Notes: generated by a model from the sequence alone, not told the origin. DNA of 38,588 bases from an uncultured Ruminococcus sp. (GCA_905234015.1 CAJOFK010000043.1:11099-49686); one strand, 5' to 3'. Positions 20,827 through 30,581 are shown, counted from the first letter of the stretch. Program-made: numbers and translations.

Positions 20827-23529
20827 TTATTCACTGAACTTAAAGCTCCCGACCTTATATCTTTCCTTAGGATCCTTATCGGTAAGATAGAAGGCATTTT
20901 TTGAATAATCGGCAAGGTTGATATTAACCGTTTTCGAAGAGCTTCCTCCCGCGTTGAAAATAAGACGGGTAAACTGTCCGGCGCTTGAGAATTTAACCTT
21001 ATATACGTCGTGACCGGCGTTTGTGCCGACCTTACTGAGCTTTACTCCCGGCCAGTCGGCGTTCTTTGAGGAATCCCTCCACGCGTAGGCGTACATCTTA
21101 TCCCAGTTCTTGGTATTCTCAATATAGTAGGTGTCCCTGTAGGTGCCGACGCCGCCGATATGGTCGGTGAGCGTCTTAAGCGCCGCGGCAGCCTCGCTCA
21201 GCTTCGACTCGGAAGCGCCGCTTTTATACAGCTTTTTGAGCGTCTGATACTGGTCGTAGGACGAGAACGAATAGTAATTTTCGAGCAGCAGCTTATAATC
21301 CTGAGCGCCGACGGAATTTTTACCTTCGTTTGACGCTTTAACGGGGAGCTCGGAAATCATCTTCGCGATATATTTCTGAATAATTGTAGCGTCCCTGATA
21401 TTCACCAAACCGCTTAAGTTAACGTCGGCGAGCTTAAGCTGAGCGTCGTTCAGCTCAATCAGGAGCACAAGGTGCTTTTGAATAGCCGTAACGTCCCTGA
21501 TATTTATGTCGCCGTCCATATTAACGTCGCCGTACTTAAATGATTGCGCAGTTTCAGGCTGCGTTGTATCGGGAGCCGCTGTTGTATCCGGTGCGGCGGT
21601 TGTTGCGGATGCGGACGTCGTACCGGGAGCCGCTGTTGTTTTCGGGGCAGTAGTCGTTTCAGCGGCAGTTTCCTCAGTAGTTTCCCCGGCAGTTGTTGAG
21701 GTCTGAGCTGTTGCTGACGGCTCGGTATCGCCTGAGGGCTGAGTCGCTTCCGTTGTTTCGGTTACGGGAGCTGTTGATACGGTTTCGGTCTCGGGCTCGT
21801 CGGTCGGAGGCTCCGTAACCGACGTGTAATCCCACACCGAGGCGTTAACCTCGATTTTCTTACCGCTCTGACCCGACTTTGGAGTAAAGAAATTATTCAC
21901 TCCGTCGAGCGTTATATCAACGGTCTGCTCATCCTCGTCGCCGTTATTCCACACTATTCCCGTATGGTCCGAAGGGATATCGGCGTAGTAGAGGTCAACC
22001 CCCTGCTCGTTTGTGCCGTAATACTTAGCTAAGTAACCCGGCCATACGCTTTTAACCTCAGAGCCTGAGCCCCAGCTGTGGCAGCAAACTACGCCCCAGA
22101 GGTTTTTATCCGCGAAGTAAACTCGCTTAGTTTCAACTCCGGCAGGAACTGTACAACCGATTTGCGGCTGAGTTTCACCCGTAGCATTTGTCGGGTCGGG
22201 CGCGTTGGTTGAGGGCTGAATATTCTTGCTGCCCGAGCCCTCCATAATATATGAATACTGAGGATAAATCAGCTTATCGGTGATATTGGCGCCGTAGAAA
22301 ACTACCTCGTTTTCGTAGGATTCAACTATATAGCCCTGAGCGTTTTCGCCCCATCCTTTATTATATTCAAGACCGCTTCCGCTGTCGTTTACTATCGTAG
22401 AGCCCGCGAGCGCGGGGATATGAATCATTGAGCAGGCGGTGTTATTTTCGTTAGAGAAGTTGTAGCCGAGCGAGAAATCCTCGTGAGTATGACCCGACAT
22501 AAATATAAGCGACGGGTATTTTTTAAGCAGGGCTTTAAACTTAACGGTCGAGGGATAAGCCTCGCTGAGGTGAGCCTTATATAAAGGCTTGCTCATTCTG
22601 TCGCCTGCGCCGAAGCCGTAAATCGGCGAATGTTCGACGATATAAATATTCTTACCGCTGTAGTAGTTGTTCTCGATAAGGTTAGTAACCCACTTCATCT
22701 GAGCGTCGGAGAACTCGTCGCAGGTAGCGGGAGAAGACTCGGTTTCAAGCGCCATAAAGATGAATATATCGCCTGTATTTTTTTCGGTGATATAATAGTA
22801 GGGCTTTTCCGCGTCGAAGTTAGCGATAGTATTATCGGTACCGGAGCCGCGCACATACGCCTTTCTGCCTGCGTCGGGGTCGTTTCGCAGGTCATGGTTG
22901 CCGTTCGATTCCCACACGGGATTTACGTAATCCGACTGACCGATGATATCCTCGTAGGCTCTCCACTCTGCCGTAGGGTTGGAGGCATTGGTTATAACGT
23001 CGCCGGAGAATACTATAAAATCGGTTTTCTCGCTTACGGCATATTTAAGCGCCTCAGCCCAGTTAACGTCGGAGGCTTTATAGTATCCGTTAAGGTCGAT
23101 ATGCAAATCGGAAAACGCGTTAAACTTATATTTAAGACTACCGGCTGAGGGTGCGAGGAGCTTTCCCTCGGGCAGAATGTACTCGGCGGCTGTGCTGCCG
23201 TTTTCATCAACGGCGATTACGCGCGTTGCGTTATACGGAACAGCCGTATGCTCGCCGAAGGTAAAGCTTCCGCCGCCGCCTGACGGGAGTTCACTAAACG
23301 TTTTGATCGGGTAATAACCGCTGAGCTTTTTATTATTATCGGCCCAGTAAAGGCTGAAGGTGCCTGCGGTATCGGTCTTAAAGGAAACGGTGCCCTCGGC
23401 GTAGCCCGGAGTCGAATATTTAAAGCTGTAGCTTATCGACTTGCCGGAAACCGCCGCGGAGCTTACCGAAACCGCCGAAAGCAGTATCAGCAGCGCGACA
23501 ATTACCGCAATAATCTTTTTATTTTTCAT
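20827..23529 (-). CDS. Secreted metallophosphoesterase with type I dockerin and starch-binding-like modules
   Basis: This 900-aa exported protein is modular. In order: signal peptide (1-26); Ig-like N-domain (about 27-125); calcineurin-like phosphoesterase (about 132-415) with complete metal ligands D141/H143, D177, N211/H212, H300 and H347/H349 (GNHD, GHTH); a CBM26-like carbohydrate module (about 466-565); a Thr/Pro/Ala-rich linker (571-664); a type I dockerin with two Ca-binding repeats (GDVNMDGDINIRDVTAIQKH at 667-686 and ADVNLSGLVNIRDATIIQKY at 701-720); and a second CBM26-like module (about 790-900). The dockerin implies docking to a cohesin scaffold, as in cellulosomes or the R. bromii amylosome. 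The phosphate substrate is unknown. The start at 23529 is chosen because AAGGAG is 9-10 nt upstream. Confidence 0.9.
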   Translation of the reverse strand: MKNKKIIAVIVALLILLSAVSVSSAAVSGKSISYSFKYSTPGYAEGTVSFKTDTAGTFSLYWADNNKKLSGYYPIKTFSELPSGGGGSFTFGEHTAVPYNATRVIAVDENGSTAAEYILPEGKLLAPSAGSLKYKFNAFSDLHIDLNGYYKASDVNWAEALKYAVSEKTDFIVFSGDVITNASNPTAEWRAYEDIIGQSDYVNPVWESNGNHDLRNDPDAGRKAYVRGSGTDNTIANFDAEKPYYYITEKNTGDIFIFMALETESSPATCDEFSDAQMKWVTNLIENNYYSGKNIYIVEHSPIYGFGAGDRMSKPLYKAHLSEAYPSTVKFKALLKKYPSLIFMSGHTHEDFSLGYNFSNENNTACSMIHIPALAGSTIVNDSGSGLEYNKGWGENAQGYIVESYENEVVFYGANITDKLIYPQYSYIMEGSGSKNIQPSTNAPDPTNATGETQPQIGCTVPAGVETKRVYFADKNLWGVVCCHSWGSGSEVKSVWPGYLAKYYGTNEQGVDLYYADIPSDHTGIVWNNGDEDEQTVDITLDGVNNFFTPKSGQSGKKIEVNASVWDYTSVTEPPTDEPETETVSTAPVTETTEATQPSGDTEPSATAQTSTTAGETTEETAAETTTAPKTTAAPGTTSASATTAAPDTTAAPDTTQPETAQSFKYGDVNMDGDINIRDVTAIQKHLVLLIELNDAQLKLADVNLSGLVNIRDATIIQKYIAKMISELPVKASNEGKNSVGAQDYKLLLENYYSFSSYDQYQTLKKLYKSGASESKLSEAAAALKTLTDHIGGVGTYRDTYYIENTKNWDKMYAYAWRDSSKNADWPGVKLSKVGTNAGHDVYKVKFSSAGQFTRLIFNAGGSSSKTVNINLADYSKNAFYLTDKDPKERYKVGSFKFSE

Positions 23530-23599
23530 ATACTTCATCTCCTTTTCAGATACCATTATTTTACCACTTTCAAACGATTATGTCAAAATTTCCGACCAA

Positions 23600-23781
23600 G
23601 AAAACGTGCGCAAAAAATGCGTGCGTTTTCTTCAGCCATCGCTCGTGCGCAGAGCGCAACTGAGCGGGCAATACAAATTATTCTTTCGCTCTATAGGAGC
23701 CGGGCTAAATGTTTTTTATCTTAAGCCTCTCATTTGAATATTTATACAAGTTTTGAGTAATTCCCTATAGAGCAAGAAAAA
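23600..23781. repeat. Intergenic repeat family P, copy 3 (diverged)
   Basis: It carries aagaaaacgtgcgcaaaaaatgcgtgcg, ccatcgctcgtgcgcagagc (shared with copy 1) and actgagcgggcaatacaaatt. GCTCTATAGG (about 23680-23689) and CCCTATAGAGC (about 23763-23773) replace the hairpin of the other copies. As elsewhere, it abuts the terminator of a minus-strand gene. Confidence 0.65.
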
Positions 23782-23806
23782 GCCGCCGCAAATCAATTGC
23801 GGCGGC
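23777..23806 (-). terminator. Terminator of the 1022-aa surface protein gene
   Basis: Perfect stem GCCGCCGCAA (23782-23791) / TTGCGGCGGC (23797-23806), followed on the minus strand by TTTTTCTTG. Confidence 0.9.
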
Positions 23807-23822
23807 AGTTTTATTAAATTGA

Positions 23823-26800
23823 TTATGACCTTGTTGCAGAGCCTGAGATTGTACCTGAAGTAACAGTAATAACTGCTCCGGTCGGGAGAGGCTTGTCGGC
23901 AGCTGTCACAAAGCTTGCAACTCCGTCGGTGAACGTAAGGATAACCTTGCCGTTAGAGTCAACGGTAGATGACGAGAAGTAATCAGTCGGGTTAAGGCTG
24001 TTTCCGTTCTTATCCTTAAGAGTCATATAAGTTGAACCTGACGGGCTGTAGCCTGTTACGGTATTTGTGTACTGGTCAACCGCGGTAAGAGTAATCATGG
24101 TAACTGTCTTTGAGAGGATTGTCTTATTCTTAGCGGTGATATTGTAGGACTGAGCGGAGCCCGCGTTAATCTTAACCGTCTCAGCGGCGGTGATGTTGAA
24201 GGTTGAGCCGCCTGTTGCGGTAATCTTAGTAGTGAACTTAACGCTCTCTGCGGCAACCTTGGCTGTTACCTGAACGGTTGCAACGCCGTTTACGAACTCA
24301 ACGTCCTTAAACTCGGTTGATGTGCGGCTTGAATCGCTTGCGTCGGTCTGAGTAAATACGATATCCGAATACTTGCGGTTATAGCCGTCAAGCTTAGTAG
24401 TAGAGTTCTTATAAGCGGTAAGAGTAAGGGTTACGAGCTGGCCGGCGTTAGCGGTTGCCGGTGAAGCGTTCATCTTAATCTCGGAGAGGTTCGGATAAAC
24501 AACAACGTTATAGCTGCTCTCGGCAATAGTATTGCTCTTATAAACGAGTCTTACCTTAATCTGAGTTGCGGGGTTATAGTTGCCGGTGCTGTCCATTTTA
24601 CCCTTGAGGGTAATCTTACCTGTACCGTTGCTTGCTACGGAAGAGTAGCTTGTGGTGAGGTAGGTTGTATCTGCGATATCGACAACAACGTTAAGGTTGG
24701 AGTTGCTGTGCCACTCAGCGGAGCGGTTATCCATTACCTGATACTCAACAACAGCCTCCTCGCCTACGAGAAGCGACTCGGGAACGCCGCCGTTAGTAAA
24801 CTTAAGTGAAGCGGGAGCGCGCTCGGGGTCAACCTTGATGATGAAGGTAGATAACTCGAGATTGCTGTCGATATATGTACCGAAGGCTACGTTAACCTGC
24901 TGAGTTGAGGAGTAGCTTAAGTTCTTAGCGTTAAAGGTTACGAAGTCGCCCTCAATGCTTGAATCATAGCCTACGATAAGGTTGTTATCGCTCTTTATGA
25001 TGCTTGTGAAGGTTGAGTTGAACTTAGAGTTCGATACGGAGCCCTTAACCATAGTATAGCCGTACTGGTCGGTAAAGGTTACGGGTACCTTGATTGTAGT
25101 ATCCTCGCCTGCTACAACGGAATATTCGCTGGAGTCGGGGAAGTTGATTGTCTTTGGAGCTGCGCTTGCGAGAACCTCAATCTGAAGCGGAGTATAGCTG
25201 CCTGCGCCTACTACGGCGTAGATATGAGCCTTACCGGTCATATTCTTCTTAACCGTAATAGTGAGCTCGCCGTCGGTAACTGTCGGAGCAGATACGAGGT
25301 CGGTGTTGTCGGAATAAGCGTTAAACTCGTTGTTATACGCGCTGTTCGGTGAGCCGGGATGATACATCGACCAGTCAATCGGGTCGCCGAACTGATCAAC
25401 AGCTGTATAAGCGAGCTTATAGGTCTTATCCATAGTCTCGGTGTAAACACGTGTAGTTACGTCGGTAAGCGCGATACCCTCGATAGTAACGCTTGCGATT
25501 GTAAGAGATCTTACCTCAACGTCCTTTGAGCCGCTCTTAACGGAAGCGTCGGTCTTAAGGATAGCCTGAACGCCGAGGACGGTGCTGTCGGCTTTAATGC
25601 CGATAGAATCGTTAGCGAAGTTAGTGAGCACGATATAATCCTTGTTGGTAGAATCAATCGTAATCATACTTGTCTTAACCTGAGCGTCGGCGCAGCTTAG
25701 CTGCCAGTTAAAGTCGGAAGCCTTTGTGCCTGTGATTTTATTGCCGTAGTTATCGATTGCGTCAAAGTAAACCTTTACGTTATTAACGCACGCGATACGC
25801 TTAGTAACAATTTTTACTTCCTTAATGCCGTTCTTGGAAACGGAGCAGGAAGCGGAGCTCTTAGAGCTGTCGATAGAAAGACTGCCCGAGGAGATAGAAG
25901 CTGTGTAGTTAGTAGCCTCTAAATCGGAGCCCGCGGTAAAGTTTACGGTAGAAGCGTCAGCCCATTCCTTGGAGAGAGTGAGCTTAGAGCTGCCCTTCTT
26001 GATAGTAAATTCAAGCTTAGTCTTTTCGTCGTTTGTAAGCGATCTTGTTAAACGAACGGTAAGAATCTTAGCGGAGGTAGCGCCGAAGGAAGCGATACCG
26101 ATATCGTTAGATACGGGAGCCTGAGTTGCAGGCTGAGTTTCGGGCTGAGTAGCAGGAGCCTGAGTTGCAGACTGAGTTGCAGGCTGAGTTGCAGGCTGAG
26201 TTACGGGAACGTCGCTGCCGTCAGCTACTGCAACGTATGAATAGAACTGGTGGATTTTTCCGTTAACGTCCTGAATAACAACCTTAATGCCTACGGGAAT
26301 AGAGGTTTTCTTTACGCCGGTAACTACGCCGTAAGAGTTAACGGTTACGAAGCTGTCGTCGGAAGACGCGAACATCGCGGTATCCTTCTGAATCTTATCT
26401 TCGTACTGACTGAATACGGGGTCAAGGTCAAAAAGACTTGCGGAAGCGCCCGCGGAAATTAATAGGGGGTTATACTCGGAGCTTTCGCTCGCGATATTAA
26501 GCTCCGCCTTTTTAACCGTTACTTTAATCTTAGCGGAGAGCTTCTTACCCTTCTTACCCTTAGCCTTAGTGGTTACGGTAACGGTAGCCTTACCCTCTTT
26601 TTTAGCGGTAATCTGCACCTTAGAACCCTTTACCTTAGCCGCGGCTACGGATTTTTTACTTGATTTAACGGTAAACTTCTTACTTGCTTTTCCGGAAACC
26701 TTAACGGTTACTTTAACAGTAGTTGATTTACCTTTCTTAAGCGACACGCTCTTCTTAGCAACCTTAACGGACTTAACGTACTTCTTAGCCGCGTCAGCGG

Positions 26801-26891
26801 TTAAAGAGAACGAGAAGAGAGTTGTCACAGCGACTAAAACGGCTAAAGTAACCGCAGTAGTCTTTTTCAACAAACCAATGCTTTTGCTCAT
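23823..26891 (-). CDS. Large secreted Ig-like (BIG2) surface protein, paralog 1
   Basis: This 1022-aa exported protein has a signal peptide (1-35) cleaved near TADAAKKYV. A Lys-rich BIG2-type domain (about 38-130) has the ...GKSTTVKVTVKVSGKASKKF pattern. A Thr/Gln/Pro-rich spacer near 230-265 carries repeated ATQPATQ/ATQAP units, and a chain of beta-sandwich domains runs to the C-terminus. Residues from about 350 on align closely with the downstream-encoded paralog (for example VYFDAIDNYGNKI, FNWQLSCADAQVKT). No LPxTG motif or C-terminal anchor is seen, so attachment may be by charge. The start at 26891 matches the paralog's MSKS start and has GGAGG upstream. The promoter and 5' UTR resemble the paralog's. 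Structural or adhesive role inferred. Confidence 0.87.
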   Translation of the reverse strand: MSKSIGLLKKTTAVTLAVLVAVTTLFSFSLTADAAKKYVKSVKVAKKSVSLKKGKSTTVKVTVKVSGKASKKFTVKSSKKSVAAAKVKGSKVQITAKKEGKATVTVTTKAKGKKGKKLSAKIKVTVKKAELNIASESSEYNPLLISAGASASLFDLDPVFSQYEDKIQKDTAMFASSDDSFVTVNSYGVVTGVKKTSIPVGIKVVIQDVNGKIHQFYSYVAVADGSDVPVTQPATQPATQSATQAPATQPETQPATQAPVSNDIGIASFGATSAKILTVRLTRSLTNDEKTKLEFTIKKGSSKLTLSKEWADASTVNFTAGSDLEATNYTASISSGSLSIDSSKSSASCSVSKNGIKEVKIVTKRIACVNNVKVYFDAIDNYGNKITGTKASDFNWQLSCADAQVKTSMITIDSTNKDYIVLTNFANDSIGIKADSTVLGVQAILKTDASVKSGSKDVEVRSLTIASVTIEGIALTDVTTRVYTETMDKTYKLAYTAVDQFGDPIDWSMYHPGSPNSAYNNEFNAYSDNTDLVSAPTVTDGELTITVKKNMTGKAHIYAVVGAGSYTPLQIEVLASAAPKTINFPDSSEYSVVAGEDTTIKVPVTFTDQYGYTMVKGSVSNSKFNSTFTSIIKSDNNLIVGYDSSIEGDFVTFNAKNLSYSSTQQVNVAFGTYIDSNLELSTFIIKVDPERAPASLKFTNGGVPESLLVGEEAVVEYQVMDNRSAEWHSNSNLNVVVDIADTTYLTTSYSSVASNGTGKITLKGKMDSTGNYNPATQIKVRLVYKSNTIAESSYNVVVYPNLSEIKMNASPATANAGQLVTLTLTAYKNSTTKLDGYNRKYSDIVFTQTDASDSSRTSTEFKDVEFVNGVATVQVTAKVAAESVKFTTKITATGGSTFNITAAETVKINAGSAQSYNITAKNKTILSKTVTMITLTAVDQYTNTVTGYSPSGSTYMTLKDKNGNSLNPTDYFSSSTVDSNGKVILTFTDGVASFVTAADKPLPTGAVITVTSGTISGSATRS

Positions 26892-26939
26892 ATTATCCAT
26901 TCCTCCCTATAATAAATTGAAGCATACTGCATCAAGGTA

Positions 26940-26968
26940 ATTATATGATTTTTAGGGGTAAATGTCAA
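26940..26968 (-). promoter_or_regulatory. Promoter of surface protein paralog 1
   Basis: TTGACA (26963-26968), a 17-bp spacer beginning TTTACCCCTAAAAA, and TATAAT (26940-26945). The spacer and the following 5' UTR (GATGCA-TATGCTTC) are shared with the paralog promoter at 30627-30656. Confidence 0.92.
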
Positions 26969-26986
26969 GAATAATGTCATTGCAAG

Positions 26987-27068
26987 TTGTAAGTGATAAG
27001 CGGTAAGTGATAAGTGCTTTGGTCGGGCACCCGGTGTTGTTTCTTTCCCTGTGCTTTCTGCTCGACCT
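26987..27068 (-). repeat. 'gtaagtgataag' tract and family A copy e
   Basis: 26987-27017 holds tandem taagtgataag/cggtaagtgataag units, also found at 36410-36441, 10411-10430 and 16150-16166. 27021-27068 is family A copy e (reverse complement gtcgagcagaaagcac...acaac...cccgacc). Confidence 0.65.
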
Positions 27069-27105
27069 ACAGACTAACCACCGGCCACCAGCCGCTAACC
27101 ACAAA

Positions 27106-27136
27106 AACAGAGAAGGCGTGCCTTGCGGCACGCCTT
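27106..27136 (-). terminator. Terminator of surface protein paralog 2
   Basis: Perfect stem AAGGCGTGCC (27113-27122) / GGCACGCCTT (27127-27136), followed on the minus strand by CTCTGTTTTTG. Confidence 0.85.
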
Positions 27137-27182
27137 CGGGATTTATTCAGTTACGAATAATTAAGTTTAATTACATTCAGGA

Positions 27183-30100
27183 TTAGTCAGCAGTCTTTGA
27201 GCCTGTGATTGAGCCTGTTGTGAATGTAACAACCTGGCTGTTGTTGAACCAGCAATGGAAGTCTGTATCGAAGATAGCAACACCGTCAACGAAGTTGATG
27301 ATTACCTTACCGTTAGAGTCAACGAATGAAGAATCGAAGTGATCGTTAGGAGCAACAACCTTGCCTTCCTTATCCTTGATAGCAACATAGTGGCTCTCGG
27401 TCGGGTTGTAAGACTTAACAGTGTTGTTGTTCTTATCTACGCAGGTTACCTCAACGGTAGTAGTCTCATAGACAGAATCCTTAGTAAGAGTGATGTTGTA
27501 GTGGTCAGCTGTACCTACGTTAACCTTAACCATCTGGCCTGTTTCAACGTAAACATAACCATAGCCGGCAGCGTCGATAGTTGCATAGAACTTAAGGTTA
27601 TCTGTAGCGAGCTTAGCCTCGATTTCAACCTCGGCTACGCCGTTCTTGAATACAACATCCTTGAAGTCTGTTGCAGTCTTACCAGAGTCTGTATCCTCCT
27701 GAGTAAACTGAACGTCCTTATAAGTATGAGCATAGGATGTAAGCTTCTCAGTATCGCTCTTCATAGCCTGGAGAGTGAGCTTAACTGTCTGGCCGGAGTT
27801 AACCTGGAGAGGTGTAGGTGTAGCCTGGATCTCGGTTGTACCGCCGAGGTTCGGATATACTGTAACTGTAGGCGGTGTGAAGGTTGTGGAAGCAATTTCG
27901 TCGCCGCCGTAAGTGAGCTTGAACTTAAGCGGGAGCTTCGGATCCTTGTTAACTGTGCTGTCCTGGAGACCTGTAACAGTAACTGTACCTGTACCGTCAG
28001 TATTGATAGCACCTACGGAAACATGTACATAAGTATCGATACCTGTTGTGATCGGGTCAACTGTGAGGAAGGTGTTATCCTGCCAAGCCTCGCCGCGGTT
28101 GTCGATAATCTGGAACTCAAGGTTCAATGTCTCGTTTACTACGATAGACTCGGGAACTGCAGTCTTGAACTTGATGGAGTCAGGTCTTCTCTCCTCGTCA
28201 ATCTTAATGATGAAGGAAGACTGAACGAGATTCATTTCGTCATCATAGGTTGAGTAGGTTACGTTAACCTTCTCTGTTGATGAGGAGCTTACATTCTTAG
28301 CGTTATAAACTACGAAGTCGCCCTCGAGTGATGAGTCGTAGCTTGCGATCAGGTTGTTGTCGCTTAATGTCGGTGAGAATGTTGAAGCGAATAAGCTGTT
28401 ATCTACAGCGTTCTTAAGCATCTCGTCGCCGTACTGGTCGGTGAAGGTTACGGGGATCTTAACGTCCTTATCTTCCTTAGCAACGAGTGAGTACTCGCTG
28501 GAATCGGGGAAGTTAATTCTGAGAGGCTTACGGGCTGCGAGTACCTCTACGTCGTAGGTCTTGTACTCGGGATTCTCGGCAACTGCGTAAATCTTAGCCT
28601 TGCCGTGCTCATAAGCGTAAACGTCAATATAGAGCTCGTTTGTTGAGGGATCGAAGTAAGGAGCGGAAACAAGGTTCTTATCCTCTGAATAAGCGTTGAA
28701 CTCGTTGTTGTAAAGGCTGTAAGGTGTGCCGGGGTTGTACTGCTCCCAGTCGATCGGATCGCCGAAGTTATCAACAGCGTCTACTACGAGCTTATATGTC
28801 TTATTAGTAGTCTCTTCGTAAATGTGCTTAGCGCCGCCCTCGAGTTCGATATCTACGATATCAACCTTAGCGATCTTGATAGACTTAACTTCGATATCAA
28901 CACGGCCGCTCTTAACGCTTTCGTCGGTCTTAAGGATAGCCTGAATACCGAAAACAGTCTTATCAACTTCAACCTTGTTGTCGTTGTCGCCGAAGTTGTC
29001 TAATGTAACATAATCCTGATTATAGTAGTTTAAATCAAATGTTGTTGTCTTAACCTGAGCGTCGTCGCAGGAAAGCTGCCAGTTAAAGTTATCAGCCCAG
29101 GTATCCTTAATCTTATCGCCGTAATTATCAATAGCGTCGAAGTAAACTCTTACGCCGTGAATCTTATTAACGCGCTTTGTAGTAATCTTAACGTCCTTGA
29201 TACCGTACTTCTCAACGGTAGTCTTGGCAGTCTTGTTCTCGTCGTCGATAGAAACTGTATCGGAAGCGATAGCTACTGTGTAGTCGGTAGCCTCAAGGTT
29301 AGCGTCTGTGGAAAGATCTACGGATGAGCCGTCCTCAGCCCATTCCTTCTTCATATCCATAGTAGCGGAGCCCTTCTTAACAGTGATAGTAATCTTCTCT
29401 CTGTCGTCCTTGGGAACTGCTGCTGTGAAAGCGAGCTTGAAAATCTTAGCGTGAGTAGCCTTAAAGGAAGCGATTCCTACGGAATCCTTAACTGTTACAA
29501 CGCATACAGCCTGAGCTGTTGTACCTGCAACTGTTACCGTGATTTTAGCTTCGCCTGCAGCTACTGCTGTGATTAAGCCCTTGTCGTCTACTGTAGCGAC
29601 TGCGGGTGTATCTGATACATAGTTGAATGTCGGCTCGGGACCTGCGTCGATAGCAGAGGGGTTGAGCTGTCTTGTAGCACCCTTTGCGAGTACATAGTTC
29701 TCAGCTACGTCGGAGATCTTAGCGTTAGGATACTGACCGCCTGTTACAGTAATACCAACTGTACCGTTTACGGTATTGCCTGCTGCGTCGTATGCCTTAA
29801 CTGTGATGATAACGGGAGCGGCGTTAGCCATCTTACCTGTTACAACACCGTTAGCGTCAACCGTAGCGATGTTCTCGTTAGAGGAAGCGTACTCTACCTT
29901 AGCGATATAAGCGCCTTCTGTTGCGGAAACAACATTGATCTGAGAAGTAGCGCCTACTGCGATTGATTCGGGAGCAGCAGTAACTGTGATCTTCTCAAGC
30001 TTAGTTCCCTCGGGAACAGTTGTGGGAGCTTCTGTAGCGCCTGAGGGAGCCTCAGTTACGGGAGCTGTGGGAGCTTCTGTAGCGCCAGAGGGAGCTTCGG

Positions 30101-30581
30101 TAGCAGGCTCTGTGGGAGCTGCTGTGGGAGCTGCTGTAGGAGCCTCAGTCGGGATCACGGGGATAGTAGGCTCTGTGGGTGTGGGAGTAGAACCTGCCTT
30201 TACGTTAGCTGTGATCTTAGCTGTGAGCTTCTTGCCCTTCTTGCTCTTAGCCTTAGTAGTTACGGTAATAACAGCCTTACCCTTCTTAACAGCGGTAATA
30301 ACTACGTTAGTACCCTTAACCTTAGCTTTAGCTACGGACTTTTTACTGGATTTAACAGTAAACTTTTTGCTTGCCTTACCGGACACCTTAACGGTAACCT
30401 TTACCTTAGCTGTCTTTCCGGCTTTTACGGATACGCTCTTCTTAGCAACCTTTACAGACTTAACGTATTTTTTAGCTTTTGCGTCAGCTGTAAAAGCGGC
30501 TGTGAAGAGTGTTGATAATGCGACTAAAACGGCTAAAGTAACCGCAGTAGTCTTTTTCAACAAACTAATGCTTTTGCTCAT
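27183..30581 (-). CDS. Large secreted Ig-like (BIG2) surface protein, paralog 2
   Basis: This 1132-aa exported protein has a signal peptide (1-34) and a Lys-rich BIG2-like domain (about 36-130). A Thr/Pro/Glu/Ala linker (about 131-192) has repeated SGATEAPTAPVTEAP-type units. Two BIG2 domains follow (about 193-280, SSNENIATVDANGVVTG; and about 285-370, VSDTPAVATVDDKGLITAVAAGEAKITV). The long C-terminal part aligns with paralog 1. Codon choice is strongly biased toward the set used in tuf and fusA (ATC, GCT, TCT, ACT/ACA, AAG), unlike paralog 1, pointing to very high expression, for instance a major surface-layer-like protein (inference). No sortase motif. The start has AAGGAGG 8 nt upstream. 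Confidence 0.88.
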   Translation of the reverse strand: MSKSISLLKKTTAVTLAVLVALSTLFTAAFTADAKAKKYVKSVKVAKKSVSVKAGKTAKVKVTVKVSGKASKKFTVKSSKKSVAKAKVKGTNVVITAVKKGKAVITVTTKAKSKKGKKLTAKITANVKAGSTPTPTEPTIPVIPTEAPTAAPTAAPTEPATEAPSGATEAPTAPVTEAPSGATEAPTTVPEGTKLEKITVTAAPESIAVGATSQINVVSATEGAYIAKVEYASSNENIATVDANGVVTGKMANAAPVIITVKAYDAAGNTVNGTVGITVTGGQYPNAKISDVAENYVLAKGATRQLNPSAIDAGPEPTFNYVSDTPAVATVDDKGLITAVAAGEAKITVTVAGTTAQAVCVVTVKDSVGIASFKATHAKIFKLAFTAAVPKDDREKITITVKKGSATMDMKKEWAEDGSSVDLSTDANLEATDYTVAIASDTVSIDDENKTAKTTVEKYGIKDVKITTKRVNKIHGVRVYFDAIDNYGDKIKDTWADNFNWQLSCDDAQVKTTTFDLNYYNQDYVTLDNFGDNDNKVEVDKTVFGIQAILKTDESVKSGRVDIEVKSIKIAKVDIVDIELEGGAKHIYEETTNKTYKLVVDAVDNFGDPIDWEQYNPGTPYSLYNNEFNAYSEDKNLVSAPYFDPSTNELYIDVYAYEHGKAKIYAVAENPEYKTYDVEVLAARKPLRINFPDSSEYSLVAKEDKDVKIPVTFTDQYGDEMLKNAVDNSLFASTFSPTLSDNNLIASYDSSLEGDFVVYNAKNVSSSSTEKVNVTYSTYDDEMNLVQSSFIIKIDEERRPDSIKFKTAVPESIVVNETLNLEFQIIDNRGEAWQDNTFLTVDPITTGIDTYVHVSVGAINTDGTGTVTVTGLQDSTVNKDPKLPLKFKLTYGGDEIASTTFTPPTVTVYPNLGGTTEIQATPTPLQVNSGQTVKLTLQAMKSDTEKLTSYAHTYKDVQFTQEDTDSGKTATDFKDVVFKNGVAEVEIEAKLATDNLKFYATIDAAGYGYVYVETGQMVKVNVGTADHYNITLTKDSVYETTTVEVTCVDKNNNTVKSYNPTESHYVAIKDKEGKVVAPNDHFDSSFVDSNGKVIINFVDGVAIFDTDFHCWFNNSQVVTFTTGSITGSKTAD

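Noticed and set aside
27339..28253. 304-aa open frame opposite surface protein paralog 2
   Set aside because: It is antisense to a long, well-supported gene; its Leu/Val/Cys/Ser-rich product has no family character and no ribosome site.
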